The translations under genes were made by a program, and so were the position numbers. This document shows, piece after piece, positions 12,718 to 25,151 of a DNA stretch of 64,000 bases (its first letter is position 1; each line of letters opens with the position of its first letter). The notes under the pieces were generated by a model. That model made no database searches, was not told the DNA's origin, and saw only the letters and a program-made list of their open reading frames with translations. This DNA comes from Nepenthes gracilis (taxonomy: Eukaryota; Streptophyta; Magnoliopsida; Caryophyllales; Nepenthaceae): assembly GCA_033239525.1 (NCBI GenBank), contig BSYO01000006.1:18810175-18874174 (forward strand), read 5' to 3'.

Positions 12718-14797
12718 TGCTTTGTTATTACTCCAATACAAACAAAAAATAAATTAAATGATAAATAAACCTGAAAAAAATTTTCAAATGGACAAAACCC
12801 ATGTAATCCAAATAACAGGTTGAATATGATAAACTAAAATCCAAAACAATACAATATCCATAATACTTAATAACAAATACAAAATCTTATCGAACTGACC
12901 CTATTAGTTTTTTGAATAATCAATATAATAATCGGCTTATGACAAACACATTCCTTAAAAAAAGTATCTAACATTTAAATCATAACATTATAAAACCTAT
13001 GCAAATATCTATCCAATAATAGCATCCCTAACATAATGCAGACCATAAATAAATCAACTAGTCAAATTTCATTGTAAGTCTCAATAAAAATCCAAATACA
13101 AATTCAAGTAACAAATAATAAATAGAATTTCTAAATATTTTATGCCTAAAATCCTACAAGTAATCCAAAGATCCTCCAATCTCAAATATTAGAAAACAAA
13201 ATAAAGTATATGCCTAAACTTCAATAACAATAGATATTATACAAATTATATGTATAAATTAGATAACAAGACCAGCTACAGTAAACATCATATTAAAATC
13301 AAATATGCCCAAAGTAGTAAATGTCTTCCAAATAATGATTTTGTACGCTAAAATTCATAATACATATATGAATACTAAATAATCAAGCTATAAAAAATCA
13401 TCCAAAAGTTTAAATTTTACAATTTCAAAAAGTTTAAATATTTAAAGTCAAACTATCTTAAATATCGTGCAAAACCTACAAATCTTAAAAGACTAAAATT
13501 TTTAAAATATCAAGTATAATGTAGGAAAAAATCCTGAAAATATAAAATATATCAAAATTGATAATCAAAAAACTAATTTTAAGAAAAATTTACACGTAAT
13601 TTCAATAATTTTAGACTAAAATAATATTATTTTGACCTGCAGGTGAGCCATTTACAAATTACTCCCCATAAATTAGATCAAATGTCAATTTCTTTTATCA
13701 CCGGAGGATAATGGGTTTAATAATCAAGTGTGCTTGATATAATAAAATGTTTAAATATATTAATTTTGTTCAATTTATTATAATAATTCTCAAAGAAAAT
13801 ACACACAAATAACCCCATAAGAAATATTTAATACTTTTATGCCCAGTGAAAAAAAGTACAAAATCTAAAATTTTTTACTCTGTGAAAAAGTAAAAATCAT
13901 ATCAAATATCAAAATAAAATTTGATCCAAACCACTTCATAAAATATTAACATACAAAGTCAAATACACAAGTTTCATAACTTTTTTTCTCAAATATTTTC
14001 ATATATGAATATAATATTTCAAAACATTTACTCACTCAATGAAAAACAAACTTTCAAAACATTCGGTAAAAACTAAATAAAATCTCTAAACATTTGATGA
14101 AAAACATGTGCATGCAATAATATTAAAACCAAAAATGTAAAAAGTGGCATATATGTACAATAAAATAAAAAATATAAGCAAAAATCAAATGATTCCAAAA
14201 TATACAAAAGAATGGGCTTAGAAATATTTATCTTTAACATTTAATCTAACAAGTTTAAAAAAAAAATCCTTAAAAATTTCTTCATTCTCTTTCTCTCTCC
14301 TTCTCTTCTTCTTTTTCTTTCCACTTCCTCTCGCTTCTTTCCCTTTCCCGTGTGAAATGACCATCTACAGTCACACCAGGCTTTATATGCTATAATCGGT
14401 GCACCAACACCGAATAGGTGCACACTAGACATTGCTTCAAGACCCCAAGTACACACAAGCGTTGCACCAAGTGTAATTTGGGTGCCAACATTCTGCCTCA
14501 ACCATATATAATTACTGCAATAAACTCACATCAGATACCACCTGTTATACCTAAAATACGCATGTCAATACAGGCGCCACTAAACTACCTAAATCACACA
14601 TAATAGCTCCATAGGCACCCATTAGATGCAGGCATAGTGCTCAAAATATGCATATGTGGGACAGGCACCAATTAGGCGCCAATTTGCTTTACCTAGAAGA
14701 TTTAATTTTTCTCAAATTTTATCGTACAATTATTTTTAAATTAACTCAAAAATATATTAATAATATCATAAATTATGATTAAAAATTGGGCATTACA
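12718..14797 (-). mobile_element. Gypsy-type solo LTR (about 2.1 kb) nested in the chromovirus RT
   Basis: Read on the minus strand it begins TGTAATGCCCAATTTT at 14797, the usual start of long plant gypsy LTRs, and ends in ...GCA at 12718. The chromovirus RT breaks off at one end and resumes at the other. The flanking bases are GAGCG and GGTTG, a poor TSD match, so the duplication has decayed or the left end is off by a few bases. A purine-rich tract (14260-14350) lies inside. No coding region was found. Confidence 0.7.
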
Positions 14798-15640
14798 CGC
14801 TCACACTTGTCAGGCTTTGATAATATAAGATAGCTCACACCTTTTTTCGGATTAATTCAAATTTGACCTAGACCCACATAATGCCTCAGGAAGCTAATCT
14901 CCTCTTAAGCAAATGATTACTTCTCATACTTCACAAAGAAATTATTCTCCTTTATTTTTAGAACACCCAGTTGTAGATACTTCAAGTGATCTTCTAAACT
15001 TGAACTATATATCATGATGTCATTCAAGTAAACCATCATAAATTTATTCAAGCATTCACAGAATACTTGGTTCATTAATATGTAAAATCTAACTAGGGTG
15101 TTGGCCAAACTAAAGGACATGACAAGTCATTCAGAAACTTCGTATCTTATAATAAATGCAATTTTTCGCTTGTCCTCTTTGACGATTCTGACTTGGTAAT
15201 ACCCAATCTCGGGTCAAGCTTCTTAAAGTACTTTGCATTGTATAATTGATCAAACAAATCAATGATCAAAGAAATCAAATAATGATTTTTCACAGTCACA
15301 TTCATTAGAACCATATAGTCAATACAAAGATATAAACTCTCATCTTACATCTTCTGAAATAAAGTGGGAGCTCTATAAGACACTTTTAAAGGACAGATAA
15401 ACCCCGAGCAGATCAATTCATCCATTTGTTTTCGAAACTCAATTAGCTCCAAAAGTATCAATCTATATGCTCATCGAGTAGATTGTCTCACCCTAATATT
15501 AATTCAATTCAATGATCTATTGTTCTCTGAGGTAGAAAAACCTTGAGCAACTCTTGACATCGATTTCTCAAATTCCTCTAAGAGTAAGTTGACTTCGGGC
15601 GATAATGATCTAAACTCAATATCCTTTTCCAACCGACAAC
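14798..15640 (-). pseudogene. Chromovirus reverse transcriptase, decayed
   Basis: On the minus strand, RT blocks appear in order: an LxxDELICSGFI block near 15420, CIDYMVLMNVTVK near 15320, and the block around 15120-14917 ending in KYEK. The active site reads VYLNDIMIYS, so the first aspartate of YxDD has become asparagine. Frameshifts separate the blocks. It would have copied element RNA into DNA; it is inactive now. Confidence 0.8.
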
Positions 15641-15779
15641 TTAATAGAAGGTAAGCTCGCCTTTCTTTAAACTTTTTTAAGTTGGAGTGTAGACAACACT
15701 TTTTCCTTACCTTTTCTCTAAAATTCTTTTGGCCTCTTCGAAGCGCTCACTATATACGGACGCTCGACTATAAGGAGCA

Positions 15780-17420
15780 CCAAGTTTAAGTAGAGTATAG
15801 ACACTCTTTAGTCGCCTTAAGGAAGTTCATCTCCAAAATTAGGTCAAAATCGTCCATAAGTATTTTTATGAAATTCAACTTTCCGTTCCACCTTGGTAGC
15901 ACCAAAGGTGTGCTTTGCCTTTGAGTTCATGACCTTCATGTTGTCATCATCTCACTCTAGTCGCATACCCAATCGATCCATTTCAGTCTCAATCATAAAG
16001 TTGTGAAAAGCGCCCGTGTAAAGCATGGCGCCTGCTTCATCCAAGAGTTCGGGCTGATTGCATCTGCGTGAGTTATTTTTGGCCAACCCTCATTCAATTA
16101 TTACTAAATCATCCTATCTAAGCATTGCCCACGCATACTATCTCCTGACTCTAATAAAGGTTGAATCCTACCATCACATTTTCCATCTTCGCTTTTATAG
16201 TAAAACTCTTGTTATTCACTTGGATTTCCACATACATTAAGTCTATAAATTCGATAGATGCATGCATATACTTCTACATGACATACGAGTTTGGTCCCAC
16301 TCAGGTTGGTCACTTCTTTATAACACATTCTAAGCTCTTTTATATAGGTATTGTGCCACCTTATAAAGCCCATCACATAAAAAACACCTACCAAAATACA
16401 CCTTACCAAAATATAGACGTTTCCCTTGGACCTTTGAGAATTTACCAATGATGAATTTTTTCAAAAGTTACTTTCCCCATTCTTAGCTTTACATTCTAAC
16501 TTATTGATAATAAATGTACTTTATGTGAAATTCTTTAATTGATTATTATCATTTCCTCGATTGCAATTGTCCTTCTCAGTTGCATAATCAACAAACCTTT
16601 AAACAATATTTTAGATGGAAGTCAAATCTAGTACCCACTATATAAATAACTCTCTCTTAGTCCACAGCCGTAAAATATCAATGAAATAAATGAGATGACC
16701 TTTGTCAGACACATCTTTGATAGTTAACATATAGTCTCTAATTATCCTCATGTGTTTTGTTTATTTTCGCTTACTTCTTACCGTGAACACAGTATTTTTA
16801 GGTGGAATTATACCATCAGTTCTCTCTTAAGCTTTTTTTATAAGTCGATATTCAATCTCCCCTAGACAATTTTATCGTGTTAGGTGCGCCACCACAATTT
16901 GGCATCACCAATCAAATACATTGTTGCCGTGAAAACATTGGTCTCACCCAAATCTATCTCTACTATCCTAAAGTACTATTCCAAATTGAATCCATCTCCG
17001 TTGTCCTAAAGAGATACTGTTCTAAATTTAAAAAGAAATTATCGAACTCATTTAAATCTCACACACCGTTGTATGAGCGAAATTCTGAATGTTTGACTCT
17101 GCCGTTGCCAAAGATACTACCATAAGTCCTGTGGCGCGTACTAGAAAGCTTATGTTACCGGTAAACTCGACATTCTCTTCATGTAACCTCTTATTGACTC
17201 GTAAACATCCTCAGTTAGATCCTTAACTGCCCTTTTAAGGGATCTTAACTAGTCGATGAGGCTATCCGCCCATCTTTTTATCCCGTCAAAAGATTTGTCT
17301 TGAACATCTAACTAAATCATCATTCTCACAAGAGCTTCAACACAAATTACTCCAGTCTAATGAGCCCTACGAGTCGTTTGAAAAGCTGACTATAGTAACA
17401 CCTCTGCCTTCACTATCCCA
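15780..17420 (-). pseudogene. Chromovirus gag and protease, decayed
   Basis: Near 17090-16980 (minus strand) a pattern LNEFDNFFLNLEQYLF matches the 'ALENFLWDMEQYF' block of chromovirus gag. Upstream, 17400-17150 has a leader-like stretch typical of the gag N-terminus. Around 16050-15790 the flow resembles the aspartic protease, including a MDDFDLILEMNFL segment. Stops are frequent. The middle part (16550-16050) is too eroded to assign. Confidence 0.5.
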
Positions 17421-17597
17421 TTAATGAGCTTTTCCCAAAATATATGTATTTCTTATCACTCTTCTCATAAATCACTTTGATATCAAACAGTCATGATCCA
17501 AATTTTACAACCACAAAATCGTGCGTCTTCCACTTATAATCCCGCTATTTTATTCATCCTTTTGCATTGGCTCCAGATTGAGATCGGATGAATTCTC

Positions 17598-18411
17598 TAT
17601 TAGGGTCACTCCCATGTGGGAAAATGCTGGAGTAAAAATGCCAGCTTGGAAAATATCGGAGTGAAATTTTTTAAAGTGGAATAATACGGCTTGGAAAATG
17701 TCAGAGTGAATTTGTCAAAATGCTGAAATGAAAAAGCCAGAGCAAAATGACCGATCGGACAAGCAATAGGCCGATCAATAGAAAGTTGGCTGACTTAGAG
17801 AAAAATCCAATCAACATCCTGTTGACCGGTTGAGAAAGGAGGACGGGATGTCTAAAAAGCTGGCTTCTACAAAAGCAGCCAGTTGATTTACCAGAATTGA
17901 TAGCCGACTTTGTCAATTGCAAAAGGGCAGAAGGCGACATCTCAGGGAAGATGGCAAGTTTTTTCAGAGTATGCAATTGTCTTACAAAGTAGGTTAATTG
18001 CTCCTAGTAGAATGGCGTCTTGCAGAATCGGTGGCAGGCCCTCTTGTGCACGTAACCTACCTAATGCGTAGGTGGTCAGCCAGCTTGTGTATATATGTAT
18101 ACGTGTATGTATGGAATAAAGTGTGCAAGTTTTTGAGAGCGTGCAAGAGCTCGAGAGATAAGTGTGAATGAAGAAATATAGAAAAGTAACGAGTGAAATT
18201 TACTCTTACTCTCTGTTCTTCAAAGGGTATTTTGTAACCATTTTTTATAGTGAGTTTTTGTGGATTAAGTATTCCGTGGTTTTTTCCTATTATTCATAAG
18301 AGGATTTTCCACGTAAATTGTGTGTTCTCATTTTTCTCTTATCTCTCTGCTTATTATCTATCATTTTTCTTCACGCTTGTCGACTAACCAACTGACTACC
18401 TTTCCCTTACA
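17598..18411 (+). repeat. 5' LTR of the copia element
   Basis: An 814-bp LTR aligned end to end with the 3' LTR. It begins TATTAGGGTCACTCC where the 3' copy has TGTTGGGGTTACTCC, so the terminal TG has mutated to TA. It ends CCCTTACA. A TATA-like stretch (tgtatatatg) near 18088 fits the promoter. The two LTRs differ by many substitutions and indels, so the insertion is not recent. Confidence 0.9.
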
Positions 18412-18413
18412 AG

Positions 18414-18425
18414 TAGTATCAGATA
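18414..18425 (+). promoter_or_regulatory. Primer-binding site (initiator Met tRNA type)
   Basis: TAGTATCAGATA lies two bases after the LTR. It matches the usual plant copia site TGGTATCAGAGC at 9 of 12 positions; this is where the tRNA primes minus-strand synthesis. Confidence 0.75.
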
Positions 18426-18447
18426 TAGGTTGTAAACCTTCGGTTGT

Positions 18448-19292
18448 ATGGTGCCGTCATCAAAAAACTTGTAATTTAGCGTGGAGCAGTTTAATGGGCA
18501 AATAATTTTATCCTTTGATAGGAAATGGTGAAGAATATTTTGACCCGGGAAGAAATGGTGAAAGCACTTCGGAGGAAGGAAGAGAAGTTGGAGAACATGA
18601 CGGAGGAAGAATAGCAAGATAAGAGAAATCTTGCTAGCTACACGATTAAATTGTGTCTTACAGACAATACTATTCAGGAGATCAATGGCTTGTCGGACCC
18701 AGCGGAAGACCGGGAGAAGTTTAAAAGCCGGTATAAGTCTAAATCCAGGACAATGAGACTGCATGTGAAGAAATAATTCTACGATTTTCGGTTGTCTGAA
18801 GGGGAAAGCTTCAAAAAGCACTTGGATGAGTTCAATCGGATTTTGACACAAATGTTGACACTTAATAAAAAGATCAAGGAGGAAGACAAAGCGTTGGTGT
18901 TACTAGCCTCTTTGTCAGCCCTGTATGACTACATCGTTACAACACTGTTGTTCAAGAAGGACACGCTCAGGTTGGATGGGATTATCGCTTCTTTACTCAT
19001 GAATAAGTCAAGATGGTCATAAGAGACCTTTACCTCTATACACTCTGAGGTACTCGTGATTAAGTCACGGAAAAAGAGCAAAAGTTGCAACCCAAAATTT
19101 GGAGAAAAAGGCCGCAACAAGTCTAGGTCTAGGTTTCAAAACTTCGAATGCCATTATTGTGGTAAAAAAGGCTACATTAAGAAATATTATTATGTGACAA
19201 TAATGGAGATGGCAAAGAGAATAAAGCTGAGAAGGGACGAGGCAAAGAAAATGCCTCGATCTCAGTCGTCACTGGAGGCAATCTCCTGTTGA
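18448..19292 (+). pseudogene. Copia gag, broken
   Basis: Starts at an ATG 37 bases after the LTR, with a stop already at codon 9. Later parts (frame around 18792-19022) carry the UBN2-type gag pattern, with FRLSEGESFKKHLDEFN and LLASLSALYDYIVTTLL. Near 19150 is a zinc knuckle in which the first two cysteines remain (CHYCGKKG) but the histidine and last cysteine are replaced by tyrosines. The protein would package the RNA; it cannot be made in one piece here. Confidence 0.8.
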
Positions 19293-19603
19293 CTTGTGAA
19301 ATAAACGACATAGTAAGTTTGACCGATCACGAGTCCGACTGGGTGATAGATACAGGTGCTTCACTCCACGCCATATCCAGAAGGGGACTGTTCACATTTT
19401 ATACTCCAGGAAATTTTAGAGTGATAAGGATAAAAAATAAAAAAACGTTCCAGGTTGTTGGCAAGGTGCGTCTATTGCTTGTCACCAATAATGGGCCGAG
19501 GTTGTTACTAAAAGATGTCTGGCATGTCCCTAATATCCAACTGAATATAATTTTAGCCAATAGACTAGATGATGAAGGGTATTATAATACCTTCTGTGAA
19601 TAA
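19289..19603 (+). pseudogene. Copia aspartic protease domain
   Basis: An open stretch of 104 residues contains the catalytic motif WVIDTGASLHAI and, further on, LKDVWHVPNIQLNI, both standard in copia proteases. The active-site DTGA is intact, but the domain is cut from gag and integrase by frame changes and a stop. Confidence 0.85.
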
Positions 19604-19744
19604 GCATGAAGATTTACTAGAGGGTCTCTAGTCATTACCTGAGGAAAGAAGGTTTTTGGCCTATATGTGGTGAAAGCGTCTGCTATGGGCGGAGAGGTAA
19701 ACGCTGCAAGCAGTGAGGAGTCCCTGGATCTGTGACACCGTCGG

Positions 19745-20600
19745 TTGGGACACATAAGTAAGAAAGAACTGTATTATCTGGTCAATAAGATTCCAGGCAT
19801 GAAAGAAGACGGACTAAGGACCTATCTTCATTGTATAGCGGGGAAGCAACGACGAGTCTCCTTCCTTAGAGACTCGTCCTCTAAGAAGGCTGAACTTCTT
19901 GACTTGGTTTACAATGACGTATGCAAACCATTTAAGGATAAGTCATTTGGAAGGGCTCAATATTTTATATCGTTCATTGATGATTGCTCGAGAAAATTGT
20001 GGGTTTACTCACTTAAGACTAAGGATCAAATCCTCGGAACATTTGAGTATTATCACGTTCTGATTGAACGACAAACAGGAATGAAGCTAAAATGCGTCGA
20101 AAGTGACAACGGCAGCAAGTATATTGGGGAATTTGATACCTATTGTAGAAAACATAGTATTCGACATCAGAAGATACTGCCAAAAACACTACAATTGAAT
20201 GAAGTGGCAAAAAGGATGAACCGCACATCATTAAAAAGAGTCAGGTGCCTACTGCCTGAAGCAAAACTCCCAGGATCCTTTTGGGCAGAAGCCTTGAGGA
20301 CGATAGCCTATGTTATCAATAGTTCGCCCAATAGACCATTAAATTGTGAAGTCCCGGAGAAGATGTAGGCTGAAAAGGAGCCATCCTATAACCATATTCG
20401 GATATTTGATTGTAAGGTCTTTGTTTACATTCCGAAAAATGAGAGGACTAAGTTAAAGCCAAAGACAATGCAGTACGTCTTTCTGGGCAACGGGAAAGAT
20501 GAATTAGGATTCAGGTTTTATGACTCAATTAGAAAGAAACTTGTCCGGTCGAAAGACGTAATCTTTATAGAAGAAGAGACCATTGAGGATATCAAAAAAT
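19745..20600 (+). pseudogene. Copia integrase domain, catalytic glutamate lost
   Basis: An open stretch of 207 residues (19745-20368) contains remnants of the zinc finger, then LLDLVYNDVC (first aspartate region), VESDNGSKY (second aspartate) and NEVAKRMNRT. In active copia integrases the last motif reads VAERMNRT, where the glutamate is catalytic; here it is lysine. A TAG at 20366 ends the frame, and decayed coding sequence continues to about 20600. Confidence 0.85.
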
Positions 20601-20859
20601 AGAAAAATGCATGGTCTGGTACCGATCGGACAGACAAGATAGGTGCTGATGATGTCCAACCGACACAGTAGGGACAATGTCCCAGGAGTCGCCGAGCAAG
20701 ATGATGAAGACGAGGACAACCTCATTCCGTAGCCAGTAGAGGAGGTCGCTCTGTGAAGATCCTCAAGAGACTAGAGACCTTCTGTCTGTTTGTCCGCCAG
20801 TGAGTATATGTTACTCACTGATGGAGGTAAACCTAAAGGTTTTGAGGAAGCCATAGAGG

Positions 20860-21647
20860 ATGAGGACAAAAAAAATAGTTAGAAGCCATGAATAATGAGA
20901 TGGGTTCATTACATGAAAACCATACATTCGAACTGGCTGAACTGCTTAAGAGGAAGAGAACTCTAAAAAACAAATGGGTCTTTCGTTTGAAAACTGAAGA
21001 AGGTACCTCCCAACCAAGGTACAAGGCAAGGCTGATGGTGAAGGGCTTCAACCAGCGCAAAGGGGTGATTTTGATGAAAATTTACCCTGGTTGTAAAAAT
21101 GTCATCTATACAAGTAGTGCTTGGCTTGGCTGTCGTCCTAAATTTGGAGGTAGAGTAGTTAGATATCCGGACAGTATTCCTCCACGATAACCTTGAGTAG
21201 AAAATTTATATTGAATAATCAGAGGGATTTCAGATCAAGAGAAAGAAATGACTGGTATGTCGTCTGAGACAAAGCCTATATAGACTAAAACAGGCTCTCT
21301 ATCAATGGTACAAGAAGTTCGAATCTGTTATGGTGGATCAAGGCTACCGGAAGACTATTTCAAACAATTGCGTCATTATTCAAAGTTTTTCAAAAGATGA
21401 CTTTGTCATCCTTCTTCTCTACGTGGACGATATGTTGATCATTGGACGAAACAGTTCTCGAATCAAAGAGTTGAAGGAACAGCTTGGGCAATTGTTTGTC
21501 ATGAAGGACTTGGGGCCTGCGAAATAGATTCTGAATATCAGAATATTTCGCGACCGCAAGAATAAGAAACTTTGGCTGTCCAAAGAGAACTATATTCAGA
21601 AAATACTTCAACGTTTTAAGATGGAGAAGTCCAAGCCAGTGAGCACC
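20860..21647 (+). pseudogene. Copia reverse transcriptase, N-terminal part
   Basis: The blocks KNKWVFRLKTEEG, RYKARLMVKGFNQ and, after frameshifts, ILLLYVDDMLIIG are present, the last being the polymerase active site with both aspartates intact. Stops and frame changes separate them. The domain stops abruptly at 21647, where the gypsy LTR is inserted, and resumes at 24336. Confidence 0.85.
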
Positions 21648-24330
21648 TGTAATATCTCAAATATTTTTATATGAATTAATTTAAATTTATTTATTTATGG
21701 GTAATTTGAATGTGATAGAAAATTAATTAAATATTATAAAAATTTTGGAGAATATTTGAAATTATTGGGCCGGTACCTGGAATGCGCCTATTCGATCGCT
21801 CGAATATCAATTTAAATTTTAGGATTAAAAGAAAATGTAATATATATATATATATATATAATAACAAATAATAATAATAATAATAATAATAATAAGCAGA
21901 GGGCAGAAACGGGGGAGAAGCGTTCGGGGAGAGAGAGAGGGCAGCGTGAGGGTTAGGGTTTCATGGCGCGATGGTCGGCGGTGGCTGTCAGGCGACAACA
22001 GCACGCGGTCAAGGCGGCGGTGGCCGCGAGTGAGTCGGCTGCGCTAGCAGAGGCCGGCACGAGGAGAAAGATCGCGCAAAGGAGAATAGGAGAAAATGGA
22101 GGCCTTCGGGTCTGATTCCTAACTCCAATTAGTTGGATAAAACGTAGAGCACGTCGAGGCAAATGTTCTCATACTCACTATTTGCTCTCTTTTGATTTTT
22201 ATTCGTTTTTCTTTGGCTATTCTCGCCTCAATACCCACTCAAAATGTGAAAAATTACTTAGGCCGTGATTTATATTCAAAAATATGTAATTATTTGTCCA
22301 ATTTATTATTCGAATCGTCCGATTTGGTATCAGCAAACCCTAACCCAAGCCCAAATTTGGGATTCCCATTTTCCCCATCGTAATATGTTAAATTGATTCC
22401 GAAATATGAATCACCACGTTCAAATTATATATATATCGACCGGACGTCCGATCTCACAAGAATCGACCCGTTCGCAGTGTTCGAATGTTCTAAATGAACG
22501 TTGTTACTACTCACCCGAGATATAATGGAAAATTTGTATACTTTCACCCCATTTAATTATTATGAGATTCATGTCTAATTATTTAAGTGTAAGTGTAAGC
22601 TTCGAAATAAGTGTTTGAGCTCTGTTTGCAAAGAAAAATGTTCCGGAAGACCCAAAGATGAATTTGCTCATCGATGGTAAGGAATTCTGCTCTTCTCCAC
22701 AAATTATAATATTCATGAATGTAATTCGTTCTTCAACGGTAAGAACTCTTAATCTTTTCTATACTTTCGATATTCATATGTAAATTAAGTTACGAAAAGA
22801 CTTAAATTCGCAAGTAAGATAATAAGAACATGAATAATTGGATGGAGATTCCACATTTGGGATTTTGATGGGTTTGATCTCCAAGATTGAGATATTTGAG
22901 AAATAAGTTGTATATGTGAAACAAGTTTGGTAGAACCTTCCGTTAAAAAAATAAGAAATCATGAAATTAGGACCACGAATTCATATTATGAAGGATAACA
23001 TTCTTTAGCTCGCCATAAATATTGCGATGGAGACCCAAGGATACCCTGGCTCGGTATCTTGGCTGTTTATTTGAAGCGGGTGATATTCATGACAAACCTT
23101 AGGAAGTTACAGTGGTAATCAAGGATAACTCCGTCCATAGAGTAATACGTGGTTCGCCGTCCTCGAGGTGTTGTATAGGAAAGAAATGATATAATTTAAG
23201 ATTGCCGTCCTCAGGGCGTTATACAGGGAGGGAATGATATGATTTAAGATCGCCGTCCTCGGGAAGTTGTACAAGGAGGAAAAGAACCAAGATCACCGTC
23301 CTCGAGGTGTTGTATAAGGAGAAAAAGAACCAAGATCGCCGTCCTCGAGGCGTTATACAAGGAGGAAAAGAACCAAGATCGCCATCCTCGAGTATTGGTA
23401 CAATGAGAGAAAGAATCAAATATTGTGAATATGAAAGAAAAGTCCTCATGATGAGGAGGACATATGAAATGATACATGCATGCAAGAGCAAGAACTAAGG
23501 CCTTTAATTGTGTGGACTAAATATAATCTATCCTCGATTATTCGCTCCCTTGGCTGGAGGGCCTACTAGCACGTGGTCCGCAAAGATGAATTTTCATGTT
23601 TAATATATATCCTAAAGAAAATAAGAACAAAAGAAAGAAGTAAATTGCATACTAAGTATGTTTAATCATGATCTTGTTTATGTATGCCTTTCATATTCAT
23701 GTATTTGTTTTCTGCTTAATTTCGTTATTATTGTTTCTTGCATTTGTATATGATTGCACTTATTAAGCTATTAACTTACTCTTACCCCTTCTTTCTTCCA
23801 GATATGAGTCACAAGCTGATACCCGATTAGTTAGAGCAATGAGAGAAATCGCCTAAGGAGAATTGTTGCTTCTGGGGAGACCTAGAATTTTGTTATAATT
23901 AATCTATTGATATGTAATAAAAATTGTAGCATGTTATTATTATAGTTATTATTATGCTACCACAAGTGACTTATGGATTTATTTCTATTTCCGCATTTAT
24001 TTGGATATTTTGAATTTTGTTTAGGCCGCCTAAATGGCATCTCTTTAGATCCAATACGGTGATTAGGAATACTATATTTGAGCCATATATGATATGGCAT
24101 GTGTGGATCCTGTGTATGTATTGTGGTGATAAAAATAGTGAAGTGTAGATATTTATATGTTTGTATAGGTTCAAATTAACAGGTTGTATTTTTTATTTTC
24201 CTCTAATTGTAGAGAAAATTTTGCCAAAATTTCTGTAAATTTTATATTTTAATTATTGGGGCATTTGTATTTGACTAAATAAGAGCGATTAATAGAGGCT
24301 CCCTTAAGGATAAGGATCCATTCCATTACA
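21648..24330 (+). mobile_element. Gypsy-type solo LTR (2.7 kb) nested in the copia RT, TSD GCACC
   Basis: Begins TGTAATATCTC and ends CATTACA. It is flanked by GCACC at 21643-21647 and 24331-24335, and the copia RT frame resumes right after it. It holds (TA)n and (AAT)n runs (21840-21895), a GC-rich segment (21900-22080) and a minisatellite (23157-23422). No gag or pol is present, so it is a solo LTR. Its first 200 bp resemble the relic at about 46690. It is the youngest layer of this nest. Confidence 0.88.
23157..23422 (+). repeat. Minisatellite inside the solo LTR, about six units of 42-50 bp
   Basis: Each unit begins with a form of CGCCGTCCTCGAGG followed by GTTGTACAAGGAGGAAAAG and ends AACCAAGAT. 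The three inner units are most alike, the outer ones diverged. Units abut one another, so this is a tandem array, not a spacer array. Confidence 0.9.
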
Positions 24331-24335
24331 GCACC

Positions 24336-25085
24336 CTCTGGCCAACCACTTTAGAGTAAGTAGTAAGCAGTACCCAACCTCAAATCTTGAGAAGGCTGGC
24401 ATAAGAAGCATGGCCTACTCTTTAGTAGTAGGGAGTTTGATATATATTATGGTGTGTATGAGGCCAGATATTACACACGTGGTTGGCACCGTTAGCAGGT
24501 TTCTCTCAAATTCCGGGAAGGAGTATTGGTATGCTATAAAGTGAATTTTGAGATATCTTCGGGAGACTTCGAAGATGTGTCTGTGTTTTGAAAGGAAGAA
24601 GCTCCAATTGATTGGTTACACAGACGAGAATATAGCCGGAAACACCATCATTATGGGAATGTACACGCAGTAGAAGAGAAATAGTTATTTACTATTGAAA
24701 AGGTTTGGTTAAGATATGCCAGATTGACGTTAACTCCCGAAAGTCCACTGCGGAATATTTGGTCAAGTTTACCGGAAGAGCAGTCTCTTGACAATCTAAT
24801 CTACAAAAGTGCGTTACTCTTTCCACTATAGAGGCAGAATTTATCATAGTCACAAAAGCTAGTAAGAAAATGTTGTGGATGAAAAGGTTTATCCAAGAAT
24901 TGTGACTCAAGCAGGAGAAATATGTAGTGCTTTGGGACTCAATCTCATTCCATTTGAGATTGAAATATATTGATATTCGATGCAATTAGATGAGAGATGT
25001 TGATGAAGAACTACTGTCACTAGAAAAGGTTCGGATTGAAGAAAATATGTCTGATATATTAACCAAAGTAATGCTACAGGGGAAA
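24336..25085 (+). pseudogene. Copia RT C-terminus and RNase H, broken
   Basis: Continues the polymerase after the nested LTR. Recognisable blocks are the VGSLIYIMVCMRPDI region, VSRFLSNSGKEYW, then RNase H patterns around 24600-24900 (for example LQKCVTLSTIEAEF, and KEMLWMKRFIQEL with small changes). Stops and short frameshifts interrupt it. It ends about 65 bp before the 3' LTR. Confidence 0.85.
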
Positions 25086-25140
25086 ACTTAAAACTGCTGT
25101 GACATAGCTAGTTTGACTAATTTGATTCCCACACGGTCGT

Positions 25141-25151
25141 GAGGAAAAATT
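25141..25151 (+). promoter_or_regulatory. Polypurine tract of the copia element
   Basis: GAGGAAAAATT lies directly before the 3' LTR, the expected place of the plus-strand primer. Confidence 0.75.

Noticed and set aside
14241..14501. 86-residue minus-strand ORF rich in K, R and E at its end
   Set aside because: Its charged tail comes from the purine-rich tract of a solo LTR; no domain was recognised.
23157..23422. Repeat array that might look like CRISPR
   Set aside because: Units abut with no unique spacers, the genome is a plant, and the array lies inside an LTR with a TSD; it is a minisatellite.
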